This document shows positions 14,001 through 22,886 of a DNA stretch of 64,000 bases, piece by piece. Below the pieces are notes generated by a model. It searched no databases and was not told where the DNA came from. It saw only the letters and a list, made by a program, of their open reading frames with translations. A program made the translations under genes and the position numbers. How positions within the stretch are numbered: the first letter of the stretch is position 1; every line of letters starts with the position of its first letter. This DNA is from Methylobacterium sp. AMS5 (GTDB taxonomy: Bacteria; Pseudomonadota; Alphaproteobacteria; Rhizobiales; Beijerinckiaceae), in the NCBI RefSeq assembly GCF_001542815.1, contig NZ_CP006992.1, positions 3,911,501-3,975,500 of the forward strand, written 5' to 3'.

Positions 14001-14158
14001 CCGCGTTGCGCGCCGCCGCCGAACTACACACGACGCCTACCCTAGCTGGCCAGCAGATCCGGCTGCGCTTCGTTGATGTTCACCTGCAAGATCTCCGGAG
14101 CGCCCTTGGCTTCGGTGGTGAGGAGCCGGAGGATGAGATAGCTGCCGCCTTGGCATAG
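11081..14158 (+). CDS. Sacsin/Hsp90-like GHKL ATPase with a C-terminal HNH-like zinc domain
   Basis: A 1025-residue protein. The N-terminal 200 residues carry the GHKL ATP-binding fold: N-box FELMQNAEDEG (about 48-58), the segment VDGITGIGNTTK (about 85-96) and glycine-rich lid GCFGIGFKSVY (about 104-114). This is the arrangement of sacsin and the plant NO VEIN family. The middle has no named domain. Residues about 905-990 contain CQACHEEMPF and, after a spacer, ENHLALCPNC. This is the zinc-ribbon frame of HNH nucleases, but the usual catalytic His pair is replaced by YFEAVEY. GGAGG lies 7 nt before the ATG. Partner of the preceding helicase. Confidence 0.8.
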   Translation: MANESDWFEELRTKRQRWVDANKENAFDRGIWNATVEKYADPAHFLFELMQNAEDEGATEAELVIRKDAIVFEHNGGPFTPDDVDGITGIGNTTKLGEANKIGCFGIGFKSVYVVTERPEVHTRVDGIPFAFAIRDLVVPTRIPFEGRDGWTRFVLPLRDLTSDVSERLRAALQDGGPRSMLFLDRLRALCWSDDTRRERYAVEDRPDGARVLRREDNHVTAGIERYIVLSRTVKTDDGGEHAVKVALRQNAEGEIVRTEAGTKLAVFFETEEQTGLYFHVHGPFRLTDNRANIKRGDAWNEHLVDEVGRLLVESLPGIRDAGLLKRSFLEILPNGNDALAAPWSRLSPPLVAAFKTQALAPAQFGGHLPASKLMRGPADLRDFLADEGLQRLSGKPDVRWSVTGLRNSREELFLGSLGIPEWATTDLIAALSAEFWNGGRKTVWDWFDGLPDEAVQRLYLLLDGAKISSTSPLIRHVPFIRLENGSRVQVSKALLPQARDNAEGEVDANDLPLVKQTLIRGGRGRGKETEEFLLRVGVQVVSEQHYLEAIAKRFYKGTPPSGLTSERHLRHIRRFIAWWKEHKDVEPFADAAWLRGDGVEGYIAPEGIYLDAPYANTGLGLVFGGRVTDLAAVPLWTGYSRLKRDELIGLVQEAGVRTRLVVEETLIPYSHPQHSALKYGFPSARRTNSQVDKDYRIEGLEHMLALMDPSVSALVWRTMAAQRIDVLRARYCPNQNYPIKTELSTLAHVLATTDWLPASDGTMRKPRSMTAADLAPGFDYASNAPWLDALGFGADHRRLSEQNQGRRKAAESMGLPPSFADALSDVPASERQAVIEQLMRCVTERPATPPEFPERSSANPERRARRVAAGAQTAPLRTYEMRERSVRISDGDAQAHAKEFLRDYYTNDAGEMVCQACHEEMPFRVADGRPYFEAVEYLPGESRELPENHLALCPNCAAKWRHANKETRETLLAALRAAAELHTTPTLAGQQIRLRFVDVHLQDLRSALGFGGEEPEDEIAAALA

Positions 14159-14370
14159 ATCTGGAGTTGCAGCGGTGCGCGGATGCGCCTCTGATCTTGC
14201 TCGGCAGCCAGCATCTCACAAGGGATGTGTCCGCTCGAGCTGTCAGGCTGTTCGGGGGAGGTTTGCGCACCAGACCTAACGATGAAGCAAATGAAGAGCG
14301 AGGCGTCACGTGTTAGCCGTGGTTGCTTCGGGGTGAATTGATGGGCCGGCAAGAAGTCGGGGGAGCGCGG

Positions 14371-17300
14371 ATGATTTCAGGATCGAGAAAGCTGCCGTCT
14401 CAGCATGTGACGATCCGTGTGCCCTGGCACGATGGAGGCTGGAACGGCCGCGTATGTAATTCCCCCTCGGCAAACACTTCCTGCCTCGTCTTGAGCCGCA
14501 TCGCTGCGGGGAAGCGCGACGACCAGGACAAGTATGCCGGACAATTGTTTGAGCACCTACCTGCCTCGGTCGTGCCACCGTGCGTAGACGAGCGGGTGAG
14601 CTTCATGGCGGACCACGATCTCGTCCTGAAAAAGCAGCATCCTTACAAGTCGTCGAGCCCGGAGAGCCATGGTCACTTCGGCGAGACCACGCTCAGGCTC
14701 GAAGCATTCTCAGCCGCCTGCATACCTTTCGGATGGATGCTAAAATCGAACGTGGAAGGCGATGATAAGTCAGGCGAGGTCGGCAAAGCGGCGGCGCTTC
14801 GCTTGGGCTATGAGCCGGAGCGCGAGCCCGAACTCTCATTCGAAACTGGCTGGGTTCAAGACAAAGCCAACCAGCTCATCATGCTGGACACGTTCTTCGG
14901 CGCGCTAAAGCCAGAAGCTTCTTTGTGCTTCTTCTATGCAAAAAAGACGCCGCTCTCAGAGAGCTCAAGCCGCGTGATAATCGGGGCGGCGCGCGTGAAG
15001 GGCGTCGGCCAATACACCGAATACGCCTACGACGCGCCGGGCGACCTCAAAGGTGTTCTGTGGGAACGGTGCGTTCGGCACAGCCTACGTCCGGGTGGCA
15101 CGGACGGATTCCTGATGCCATACTACGACGTGCTCGCCGCTGCGAACGTCGACGCCGGTATTCCGGTTGAGGAATGCGTCGCGTTCGCGCCCGACGACCA
15201 GTTTGAGGCATTCTCCTACGGCTCCGAGCATCTCGGTCATGACGGTGCCATTGCTTCTCTTCTCGCTTGTGCCAGCGCGCTGAGGGCGTCGGCGAGGGTA
15301 ATTGAGACGGACACTTCAAGTGCGCTCGCGTGGATTGATCGCGAGGTCGCCCGCCTTTGGACCGCTAGGGGGATCCACCCCGGGCTCGGCAGCGCGCTTA
15401 AAGCCTTCGGACTTGAGCACGGGGCGCTGCTCGCTCACGAGATCGCGAGCGTCGGAAGCAGGGAAGGCGAGGTCTTCAACGCTTTCTCATTTATCGATGG
15501 GTTCGTCGCCGCGCCGAAGTCCTTCCCGCAAGCGGAGGCGTTTGGCTTCGGATCCGCATACCGCGAGAAGTGGCGTGGCCTCGCTGAACCTCGCCGGCAG
15601 CTTCTTGATCTCATAGCCCGATGCAGCCTCACCGCTGATCAGGCGATCAGAGCCTACCAGCCGAGCCAGCGGAGCTACTCGGAGGAAACGACAGACGCCG
15701 AGATCTTGGCAAACCCCTACCTGCTGTTCGAGCGCGATGAGGCCGCGGCCGATCGCACGGCGTTTGCCACCATTGATCGCGGCATCTTCCCGGCCGACGC
15801 CGTCCGCGCGAAGGCACCGTTGCCCGCAGCTACGGGGATGAGCGATGGCATCGACCGCCGCCGGGTGCGAGGACTCGTGACGGAACTGCTCGAAAGAGCG
15901 GTACAGCTCGAGGGCCACACCCTATTGCCGCGAAGCTGGATTGTGCGTCGCGCGTTCGACACCCCTCTGGAACCGCGCTGCGCGGTCGACGAGGACGTCC
16001 TGCACATGGCGGCAGCCCATCTCGCGGGTACGCTTGAAGAGGTGAAGACCTCAGGGGATGAGCCTGCGCTGAAATTGAGGCGCTACGGCTTGGCTCGCAC
16101 CACAATCACCAACGCCGTTCGAAAGCGGGTGTCCGGCAAGCGTCATGCCTTGGCTCATGACTGGCGCGCGCTGGTGGATGCTGCCTTACCCGAAATGGAA
16201 AATGGTCCAGATACGGAAACCGAGGAGCTGGCCCGACAGGAGAAGACAGCTGCGCTCGAACAGCTCGCGTCCGGGCGCTTCTCTGTACTGATTGGACCCG
16301 CTGGATCAGGCAAGACCACCCTGCTTAAGGTCATCTGTGACCTGCCCGAAATCGCGGCTGGACGCGTTCTGCTCCTTGCCCCGACCGGCAAGGCGCGCGT
16401 CCGCCTTGAGGAGGCCACCGAGCGCCTGGGTGAGGGCATGACCCTCGCCCAGTTTTTGCAGCGCCACGAGCGTTACGACGGCTTGAGCGGGCGCTACTTC
16501 CGCAATCCAGAGGCCCCGCGCGAGAAGGGCTACCGCTCCGTCATCGTCGACGAATGCTCGATGCTGACCGAGGACCAGCTTTCCGCACTTATTGACGCAA
16601 TCGAGGGAGTCGAAAGGCTGATCCTAGTTGGCGATCCTCGCCAGCTACCGCCGATCGGCGCCGGCAGGCCATTCGTCGACATTTGCCGGCACCTCTGGCC
16701 CGAAGACGCCAAACCGAAGTTCCCCAGAGTGGCTCCTGGATACGCCGAGTTGACGATAATCGGTCGGCAGCGTGGTCACGACAGGGGCGACGTGCTGCTG
16801 GCCCGACAGTTCAGCGGTGAACCTCTTGATGCTGGTGCGGACGAGGTCTGGGACACCTTGCAGCGGGGAATGCTGTCGCACGTCCGAACCGCGCGCTGGA
16901 GTCTGCCCAGCGATTTAGAGCCCGTCCTCGCCAAAGAACTCGTTCGAGGATTGAAGCTGGCGGACGAATCGGACCAGATTGGCTTCGAGCGGAGCGTCGG
17001 TGGCAGCGAATGGGAAGGCCACATTCTGTTCTGGGCGCGTCGGGCCGGTGAAGCCGAGTGCGGTGCTGCAGCAAGCTCGCACAACTGGCAGATACTATCA
17101 CCGATTCGTGCTGGCCTGTCGGGCGTTGATGCAATCAACCTGGCAGTGCAGCACCGGTTTCGAAGCAAGGTGCGGGAGCGGGCGCAGACTAAATACGCCA
17201 AGATTCCAAAGCCAGCTGGGCCCCAGGGCGTACTCTGGGGGGACAAGGTCATCAACCTTCGCAACAACGGGCGCCGACGGACCTATCCTCGCCAAGAGCG

Positions 17301-18129
17301 ATCCTACCTCGCAAATGGGGACATTGGCGTGGTAGTCGGGGGCTATCGGACGGCGAGAATGAAGTTCCGGCCCAGAGACTTAGAAGTCGAGTTCGCGAGC
17401 CAACCCGGGGTGAAATTCACGTACTATGCTGGCGAGTTCTCTGGTGAAGAGGGTTCCCCAGATCTCGAGCTTGCCTACGCGCTGACAGTGCACAAAACTC
17501 AAGGGAGTCAGTTTGGGCAATCGTACCTTGTTCTTCCGCGCAATTGCCGTCCGCTCTCGCGGGAGCTGCTCTACACGGCAATCACCCGGCACCAAGAGGA
17601 ACTCGTAATCCTTCACGAAGACGAACTTGGGACACTACGCCGGTACGCAGACCCGTCCGCTTCTGAAATCGCCCGCCGGATGACCGACCTGTTCACCAAT
17701 CCGGGCCCGGTTGAGGTCAAGACAAGTTCGGGGCCGCGCTTCCTCGATCGTCACCTTCTGCACCGAACGAGCCGGGGCGAGTTCGTTAGGTCGAAGTCCG
17801 AACTCGCTATAGCCGAAAAGCTAAACGGCATGGGCATCGCCTACGTATATGAGCAGCCTTTGTTGCTCGACGGCAAAACCCGCTGGCCCGACTTCACCAT
17901 CGCCGACGGCGAGTCGGGTGTCACTTATTACTGGGAGCACTTGGGTATGTTGTCGGACCCGCAATACACTGCGCGATGGCAGGCCAAGCGAGCCGCGTAT
18001 CTCGCGGCAGGTATCCGACCGATTGAGGAAAACGCGGGCGGGGACGTGTTGATCGAGACACGAGAGATTGCTGGTACTGGGCTTGATATGGGTGAGGTGG
18101 AAAGGTTGGCGAAGCTCATGACTCCTTAG
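14371..18129 (+). CDS. RecD-like superfamily 1 helicase with C-terminal PD-(D/E)XK-like nuclease domain
   Basis: A 1252-residue protein. The N-terminal part begins with VPWHDGGWNGRVC near residue 14, a Cys-containing motif of unknown role. The helicase core lies at about 635-1080: Walker A GPAGSGKTTLLK, Walker B IVDECSM, GDPRQLPPIGAG and the UvrD_C-type motif ALTVHKTQGSQF followed by LLYTAITRH. Residues about 1140-1200 show KSELAIAEKL, PDFTIADG and YYWEHLGM, the layout of PD-(D/E)XK nucleases fused to helicases. The ATG at 14371 has GGGAG 5 nt upstream; ATG 14341 and a TTG at 14323 are longer options. It is separated from the GHKL gene by about 210 bp and may have its own promoter. Confidence 0.75.
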   Translation: MISGSRKLPSQHVTIRVPWHDGGWNGRVCNSPSANTSCLVLSRIAAGKRDDQDKYAGQLFEHLPASVVPPCVDERVSFMADHDLVLKKQHPYKSSSPESHGHFGETTLRLEAFSAACIPFGWMLKSNVEGDDKSGEVGKAAALRLGYEPEREPELSFETGWVQDKANQLIMLDTFFGALKPEASLCFFYAKKTPLSESSSRVIIGAARVKGVGQYTEYAYDAPGDLKGVLWERCVRHSLRPGGTDGFLMPYYDVLAAANVDAGIPVEECVAFAPDDQFEAFSYGSEHLGHDGAIASLLACASALRASARVIETDTSSALAWIDREVARLWTARGIHPGLGSALKAFGLEHGALLAHEIASVGSREGEVFNAFSFIDGFVAAPKSFPQAEAFGFGSAYREKWRGLAEPRRQLLDLIARCSLTADQAIRAYQPSQRSYSEETTDAEILANPYLLFERDEAAADRTAFATIDRGIFPADAVRAKAPLPAATGMSDGIDRRRVRGLVTELLERAVQLEGHTLLPRSWIVRRAFDTPLEPRCAVDEDVLHMAAAHLAGTLEEVKTSGDEPALKLRRYGLARTTITNAVRKRVSGKRHALAHDWRALVDAALPEMENGPDTETEELARQEKTAALEQLASGRFSVLIGPAGSGKTTLLKVICDLPEIAAGRVLLLAPTGKARVRLEEATERLGEGMTLAQFLQRHERYDGLSGRYFRNPEAPREKGYRSVIVDECSMLTEDQLSALIDAIEGVERLILVGDPRQLPPIGAGRPFVDICRHLWPEDAKPKFPRVAPGYAELTIIGRQRGHDRGDVLLARQFSGEPLDAGADEVWDTLQRGMLSHVRTARWSLPSDLEPVLAKELVRGLKLADESDQIGFERSVGGSEWEGHILFWARRAGEAECGAAASSHNWQILSPIRAGLSGVDAINLAVQHRFRSKVRERAQTKYAKIPKPAGPQGVLWGDKVINLRNNGRRRTYPRQERSYLANGDIGVVVGGYRTARMKFRPRDLEVEFASQPGVKFTYYAGEFSGEEGSPDLELAYALTVHKTQGSQFGQSYLVLPRNCRPLSRELLYTAITRHQEELVILHEDELGTLRRYADPSASEIARRMTDLFTNPGPVEVKTSSGPRFLDRHLLHRTSRGEFVRSKSELAIAEKLNGMGIAYVYEQPLLLDGKTRWPDFTIADGESGVTYYWEHLGMLSDPQYTARWQAKRAAYLAAGIRPIEENAGGDVLIETREIAGTGLDMGEVERLAKLMTP

Positions 18130-18149
18130 GCAGCGTCGGTCACGTTACC

Positions 18150-18513
18150 GAATTGGATCTAGAGCTGTTCCCAGTCACGTAGCAATGGCCAAGTCGTTCT
18201 CGTAGCCGGCTGCGGTCAGGTAGCTGCGTCACTCCTGCGGAGCGAAGCGCGTGAATGCCCGGCCGATCGCCGCCCAGAGATCCGGGATGGTGCGGGCGGC
18301 CGCGCTCCGCAACAGCACATTCAGCTTTGCGAACACTTGCTCGAGCGGGTTTGAATCAGGGCTGTAGGACGAAATGTAAAGCAGCAGCGCTCCTGCAGCC
18401 TTGATCGCGTCCTGCACGCCGGCGACCTTATAGGCTGGCAGGTTGTTCGCGACCATGATGTCACTTCTCTCTTTGACAACAATGCGACTCATAGTATCTA
18501 TAGATTGGCGCAT
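18150..18513 (-). pseudogene. IS630-family transposase C-terminal remnant
   Basis: The minus strand encodes the end of an IS630-type DDE transposase: VANNLPAYKV, then SSYSPDSNPLEQVFAKL (the terminal acidic catalytic motif) and RSAAARTIPDLWAAIGRA. The frame meets a premature TGA at 18229-18231, after which in-frame similarity continues (RSYLTAAGYENDLA) to about 18150. The N-terminal two thirds are absent. Beyond this scar, 18514-18798 shows no gene. Confidence 0.75.
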
Positions 18514-18798
18514 TGCGAGCCCAATAAGGTAAAAATGATCGATAATATAAAATTATGCCAGGAGACAATACTCTGATAGCGGGCATTGTTCACTTAACCT
18601 AGCTTCGCGCTTCACCCACGAACCATCAAGCCATCTTCCTGTTATGCTGTAGGTCCGAGTTCATCGCCTTGTCGGTGCAGTCCTGGATTATGGCGGTCAG
18701 TTGCCAAACGCCTCACACCGCAGCGGATTCACCATGCCAGAAAAGCTGCGTCTTGCTAGCTCTCGCCTGCGAAGTGAACCGCCTGCCCAGCGGGCAAA

Positions 18799-19524
18799 TT
18801 ACCGCAATTTCTGCTCAAGCAATTCTTTTCGTTGCTTCCAATCGGGCATAATCGTCGTAAGAAGTTCGAGCCATTTCTGGCTGTGATTGGGATAGAATGC
18901 ATGCGTGAGCTCGTGGCAGAGGACATAGTCGATCTGGTTAGGTGTAGCTCGGATTAAATCCGCGTTCAGGACGATGCGGCCCTGCGGGGTGAAGCTTCCC
19001 CAGCGCTTTTGCAAACGCCGGATAATGAGCTTCGGCCGGCTCAATCCGCGGCGGGCGAAGGGCGGCATGACTGAAGTCAAACGTTCGGGGAAGACCTCGC
19101 GCCCCTTGAGGCGGTAGAAGCTTTCGAGAACGCGCCGGACGTGGCCTGCATCGTTCGGATCACGCGCTGTCACCACGAGCCGCGGCCCGTCGAGCCGCGC
19201 GAACGCCTCCGTCCCGGCCTCGATCGCGAGCCGGTAGGTGACGCCGAGCAGGAGGTGACTCTCGCCGGACACGAAGTGCCGCGGATTCGATACGGGCCCG
19301 CGGGACGCTACGGCTCCGCGCTGGCGTTGTATCCACAGCGCCTTGCGGTTTACCCGTGCGAGGATCTGGTCGTCAGTCGCATGGCTTGGCGCGTAGACCG
19401 TCACGCCACCATTCGGGCTCACCTCGATCTTTAGGACGTTCCGCGACGTACGGAGCACCACCAAAGGGATCACCTCGCCGCCCATGTCGAGGGTCAGGCT
19501 CTCCGGCGACAACGCAGCCGTCAC
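18799..19524 (-). CDS. SprT/YgjP-like zinc metalloprotease (DUF45 type)
   Basis: A 241-residue protein with the zinc-protease motif HELTH (about 201-205) followed by a third ligand region, PNHSQKWLELL. The KRWGSFTPQGRIVLNADLI segment is typical of the YgjP/DUF45 family. Its ATG overlaps the hsdR stop (ATGA at 19521-19524), making it the last gene of the restriction-modification operon. Proteases of this type are often found next to type I hsdR genes; a role in turnover of the restriction complex is inference. Confidence 0.85.
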   Translation of the reverse strand: MTAALSPESLTLDMGGEVIPLVVLRTSRNVLKIEVSPNGGVTVYAPSHATDDQILARVNRKALWIQRQRGAVASRGPVSNPRHFVSGESHLLLGVTYRLAIEAGTEAFARLDGPRLVVTARDPNDAGHVRRVLESFYRLKGREVFPERLTSVMPPFARRGLSRPKLIIRRLQKRWGSFTPQGRIVLNADLIRATPNQIDYVLCHELTHAFYPNHSQKWLELLTTIMPDWKQRKELLEQKLR

Positions 19525-22500
19525 TGCGCAAGCCTCAGCCGAGCGGAGGCGAGAACGTCGTCCACGATCGCGTCGAGCAAGCCCGGATCCAGCAGGAGGC
19601 CACGGCGGTCCCGTAGCTCGCCGAAGAAGAAGTCGTCCGCGTCGTTCCGGATCTCGTTCTCGATGTCGCGATCATGCTGCCAGCCGATCTTTCGGCGCGC
19701 GCTGACGATCCGGGTTAGCTCCAAAGCGATGTCGGCGGCGAGTTCGCTGTCATCCAGCCCGGCGCCAGACAGGTTCCGACGGGCAAGCCCCCAGAACACG
19801 ACCGCGTGCCCGTCCTCGTTCTTGAGACGGCCCGGCGTCGGATCGCCCTCGTCCTCGCGGCGCTCGACGCGGTCGCGCAGCTCGCGTACGCGCTGGAGGT
19901 AAGTACGCTCGTTGAGCCGACCCTCGTGGAAGCGTCGGATCGTTTCACGAATCAGATTTGAGAATTTTTCGAAGAAGATCGGATCCTCGTCCCACTTCTC
20001 CTCGATCGATCGCGTGAGCTGGTGCGCAATCGTGTCCGCGATAGAGGCGTCGCTTTCGCGTCCTTCCTGCCGGCGCCGCTCCACCGCGATGTCGTCGAAG
20101 ATGTTCAGCGGCTGGATTACCTCCACGACCTCGCGCGCGATTACGTGCCGGTCGAGCAGCTGTCGAACGCGATGCTCGTAGTCGCGCCAGTCGACGCGTT
20201 CCGCGTAGCGGAGGCTGACCGCGGCTTTCAGGGCCGTGAAGCGGACGAGGTCCTCCTTCCACCGGCGAATCTGCTCCGGTGGGGTCTCTTCCACGAAGCG
20301 CGGCGAGGCGAGCGCGACCGTGAAGGAGCGCGAGAAGTTGGAGAGGCGATGGTAGAAGAGTGTGCGTAAGCCTTCGTCGGCCAGCGCCCGAGCATAGGCT
20401 TCCGCATCGTAGGCGTTCGCAACGGCCTTGAAGAGGTCGAGCAGTGCGGCATGCGCGCCCGGCACCTTTCCGGCCTCCTCGTTGATCGCTACCACGCTGC
20501 GGGCGATGTCCGCCGCCTCGAATCCTTGAAGGGCATCGTAGGAGGCGAGCGCCTCATCAAGGTTCTTGAGCACGCCGTTGTAGTCGATGACGTGCCCGAA
20601 CGGCTTGTCGGGGGCGCCCTCCTCGTCGAACACTCGGTTCACCCGCGCGATCGCTTGGAGGAGGCCATGCTCCTTCAGGCGGCGTGCGAGGTAGAGAACG
20701 GTGTTGCGGGGCGCGTCGAAGCCGGTCAGCAGCTTGTCGACCACGATGAGGATGTCTGGGTCGTCCGGCCCCTTGAACGCCGCGATGACAGCCTTGGTGT
20801 AGGCTTCCTCGCTGCCGTAGCGGGTTAGCATCTTGCGCCAGAAGGTTCGAACCAGATCGTCATCCGTCTCGTCAATGTCGTCATCGCTCTCCCGCAGTTC
20901 GGGCGCCGAAATGATCACCTCGCTGGTCACTAGGCCGAACGTGTCGAGCAGGGCCTTGAGCTGCACGGCGGCGCGCTTGGAGGGAGCTGCCAGTTGTCCC
21001 TTGAGGCCCGTGCTCTTGAAGTTTGTTGCGAAATGCTGGCTGACGTCGAACGCAATCGTCTGCAGGCGCGACTCGATGCCCTCCAGCTCGCGCGCCTGGC
21101 TCATCTTGCGCTTCAGGTCGGCGCGTTGTTCGTCCGACAGATCACGCGTGTGGACGGCGAACCAACGGTCGATCTGTGCATCGTCGACGTCGGTCACGAC
21201 CTCCCGCCCCTCGTATAGGAGCGGCACCACCGCGCCATCCTCCACCGCGTCGCGCATGGCGTAGACCGGCCGGACGAGGTCGCCGAACTTGGCGAAGGTG
21301 TTGGCGTCGCGCTTGGCAATCGGCGTGCCCGTGAAGGCGATGGCGCAGGCCATCGGCAGCACCTCGCGCATGCGGGCGTGTAGGCTCTCCAGGTCGCCGT
21401 GCTGAGAGCGGTGCCCCTCGTCGACGAGGACGAAGACGTCGGCGGACTGGTCCACGACACGCCGCTTATTGAGCCCCGCCCGGAACTTGTGGATGAGCGT
21501 GGTCACGACCGGCTCGCGCATCTCGATCAGGTCGAGCAGGTTCTCCCCCGTCGTGGCGCGTTTCGGCTCCTGGCCCGTCGCCCGGAATGTCTTGGTGATC
21601 TGGTCGTCGAGGTCGGCCCGGTCCGTCACGATGACAATCCGGGCCCGCGGATTCGTCTGCGCGATCGCGCGGGCTAGCATCACCATGGTCAGGCTCTTGC
21701 CGGACCCCTGGGTATGCCAGACAACACCGCCTTCGCGGGCGCCATTCGGGCGGCGGCGCTCGATCCGCTTCAGTGCGTCCTCGATCACGGCGATCTGCTG
21801 GTAGCGCGCGACCTTCTTCACCGGGCCGTCGAAAAGTGAATAGCGGCGCACGAGGCGCATCAGCCGCTCCGGCCGGCATAGGCCGAGGAGGAGTTCGTCG
21901 AGGGGCGTGACGAGGCGGCCTTCCTCCATCAGGCCGCGGTGGCGGCCCATCCAGGATGCGAAGTCCTGCGCAATGCGCCGGCCCTCGATCTCGTCGAGTG
22001 GGCGGTTGACGAGCTCGGCCACAAAGTCGGGCTGGTCCTCCTTTTCGCGCCATAGGCTCCAGAACTTGCGGGGCGTGCCGACCGTCGCATAGCGCGGATC
22101 GTGGGCGTTGGCGGCGATGAGAAGCTGCGCCGGGTAGAACAGGGCCGGCACGCCCTCGCCAACGCGTTGGTTCCGTATCTGCTGCGCCACCCCCTGGTCG
22201 GTCCCGACGCCGGACGCCTTCACCTCGATCAGCCCGAGCGGTAGCCCGTTGACGAACAGCACGAGGTCGACCCGGATCGCCGGGCCGCCCGGCTCCTCGA
22301 CGCGATACTCGGCCGTGACCTGGAAGGTATTGGCTCGCCAATCTTCCCAGTCGATCAAGCGGAACGGCCATTCACGCGAGACGCCCTCGACCGTCTGAGG
22401 CAAGGCGAAGCCGAGTAGAAGGTCGTCGGTGAAACGCTCGTTGGCGCGCAGCACCCCCTCGGGAATGCGGTCGCGCAGCCGGGCCACCGCCGCGTCGAGA

Positions 22501-22886
22501 TTGGCCTCGGAGAACAGGTGAGCGCGGCCGCCATACTGGATGCGGTTGATGCGGGCGAGGTCGTCGCGAAGCTGCATCTCCAGGAACGGCAGACTACGCC
22601 GCCCGGCCCGCCACGCATCGGCCTCGGATCGGGTGACGTAGCGCCATCCCGCGTTGACCAGGGTGTGCAGCGCCTGAAGTTGCTCGGCGCCGGCCTCCTG
22701 CGTTGTGAAGCGGGGCGAGCGGGCGGCGCCAGGCTCGTCGGGTCCTGCCGCGGTGGGACGGGGCGCGGTCGCATTGATACGCTCGGGAATGGATTGAGGC
22801 TGATTCCCGTCGGCAGAGGGGCCCCGGTCAACTCGAAGCCCCTTCGTTTTGCCGGGCGCAGCGTTTCGAGGCTGCTTCCCGGTCAC
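19521..22886 (-). CDS. hsdR: Type I restriction enzyme motor/nuclease subunit HsdR
   Basis: A 1121-residue translocase-nuclease of the type I complex. The N-terminal PD-(D/E)XK domain has RVDLVLFVNGLPLGLIEVK (D...ExK, about 200-220). The helicase shows Walker A HTQGSGKSLTM, the DEAH-like box VDEGHRSQHGD, FTGTP and a late motif, DKLLTGFDAPRN followed by LLQAIARVNR. I use the GTG at 22886 because it overlaps the hsdS stop as GTGA; an ATG at 22949 would extend 21 low-complexity residues into hsdS. The length is normal for the family and no lesion is seen. Confidence 0.9.
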   Translation of the reverse strand: MTGKQPRNAAPGKTKGLRVDRGPSADGNQPQSIPERINATAPRPTAAGPDEPGAARSPRFTTQEAGAEQLQALHTLVNAGWRYVTRSEADAWRAGRRSLPFLEMQLRDDLARINRIQYGGRAHLFSEANLDAAVARLRDRIPEGVLRANERFTDDLLLGFALPQTVEGVSREWPFRLIDWEDWRANTFQVTAEYRVEEPGGPAIRVDLVLFVNGLPLGLIEVKASGVGTDQGVAQQIRNQRVGEGVPALFYPAQLLIAANAHDPRYATVGTPRKFWSLWREKEDQPDFVAELVNRPLDEIEGRRIAQDFASWMGRHRGLMEEGRLVTPLDELLLGLCRPERLMRLVRRYSLFDGPVKKVARYQQIAVIEDALKRIERRRPNGAREGGVVWHTQGSGKSLTMVMLARAIAQTNPRARIVIVTDRADLDDQITKTFRATGQEPKRATTGENLLDLIEMREPVVTTLIHKFRAGLNKRRVVDQSADVFVLVDEGHRSQHGDLESLHARMREVLPMACAIAFTGTPIAKRDANTFAKFGDLVRPVYAMRDAVEDGAVVPLLYEGREVVTDVDDAQIDRWFAVHTRDLSDEQRADLKRKMSQARELEGIESRLQTIAFDVSQHFATNFKSTGLKGQLAAPSKRAAVQLKALLDTFGLVTSEVIISAPELRESDDDIDETDDDLVRTFWRKMLTRYGSEEAYTKAVIAAFKGPDDPDILIVVDKLLTGFDAPRNTVLYLARRLKEHGLLQAIARVNRVFDEEGAPDKPFGHVIDYNGVLKNLDEALASYDALQGFEAADIARSVVAINEEAGKVPGAHAALLDLFKAVANAYDAEAYARALADEGLRTLFYHRLSNFSRSFTVALASPRFVEETPPEQIRRWKEDLVRFTALKAAVSLRYAERVDWRDYEHRVRQLLDRHVIAREVVEVIQPLNIFDDIAVERRRQEGRESDASIADTIAHQLTRSIEEKWDEDPIFFEKFSNLIRETIRRFHEGRLNERTYLQRVRELRDRVERREDEGDPTPGRLKNEDGHAVVFWGLARRNLSGAGLDDSELAADIALELTRIVSARRKIGWQHDRDIENEIRNDADDFFFGELRDRRGLLLDPGLLDAIVDDVLASARLRLAQ

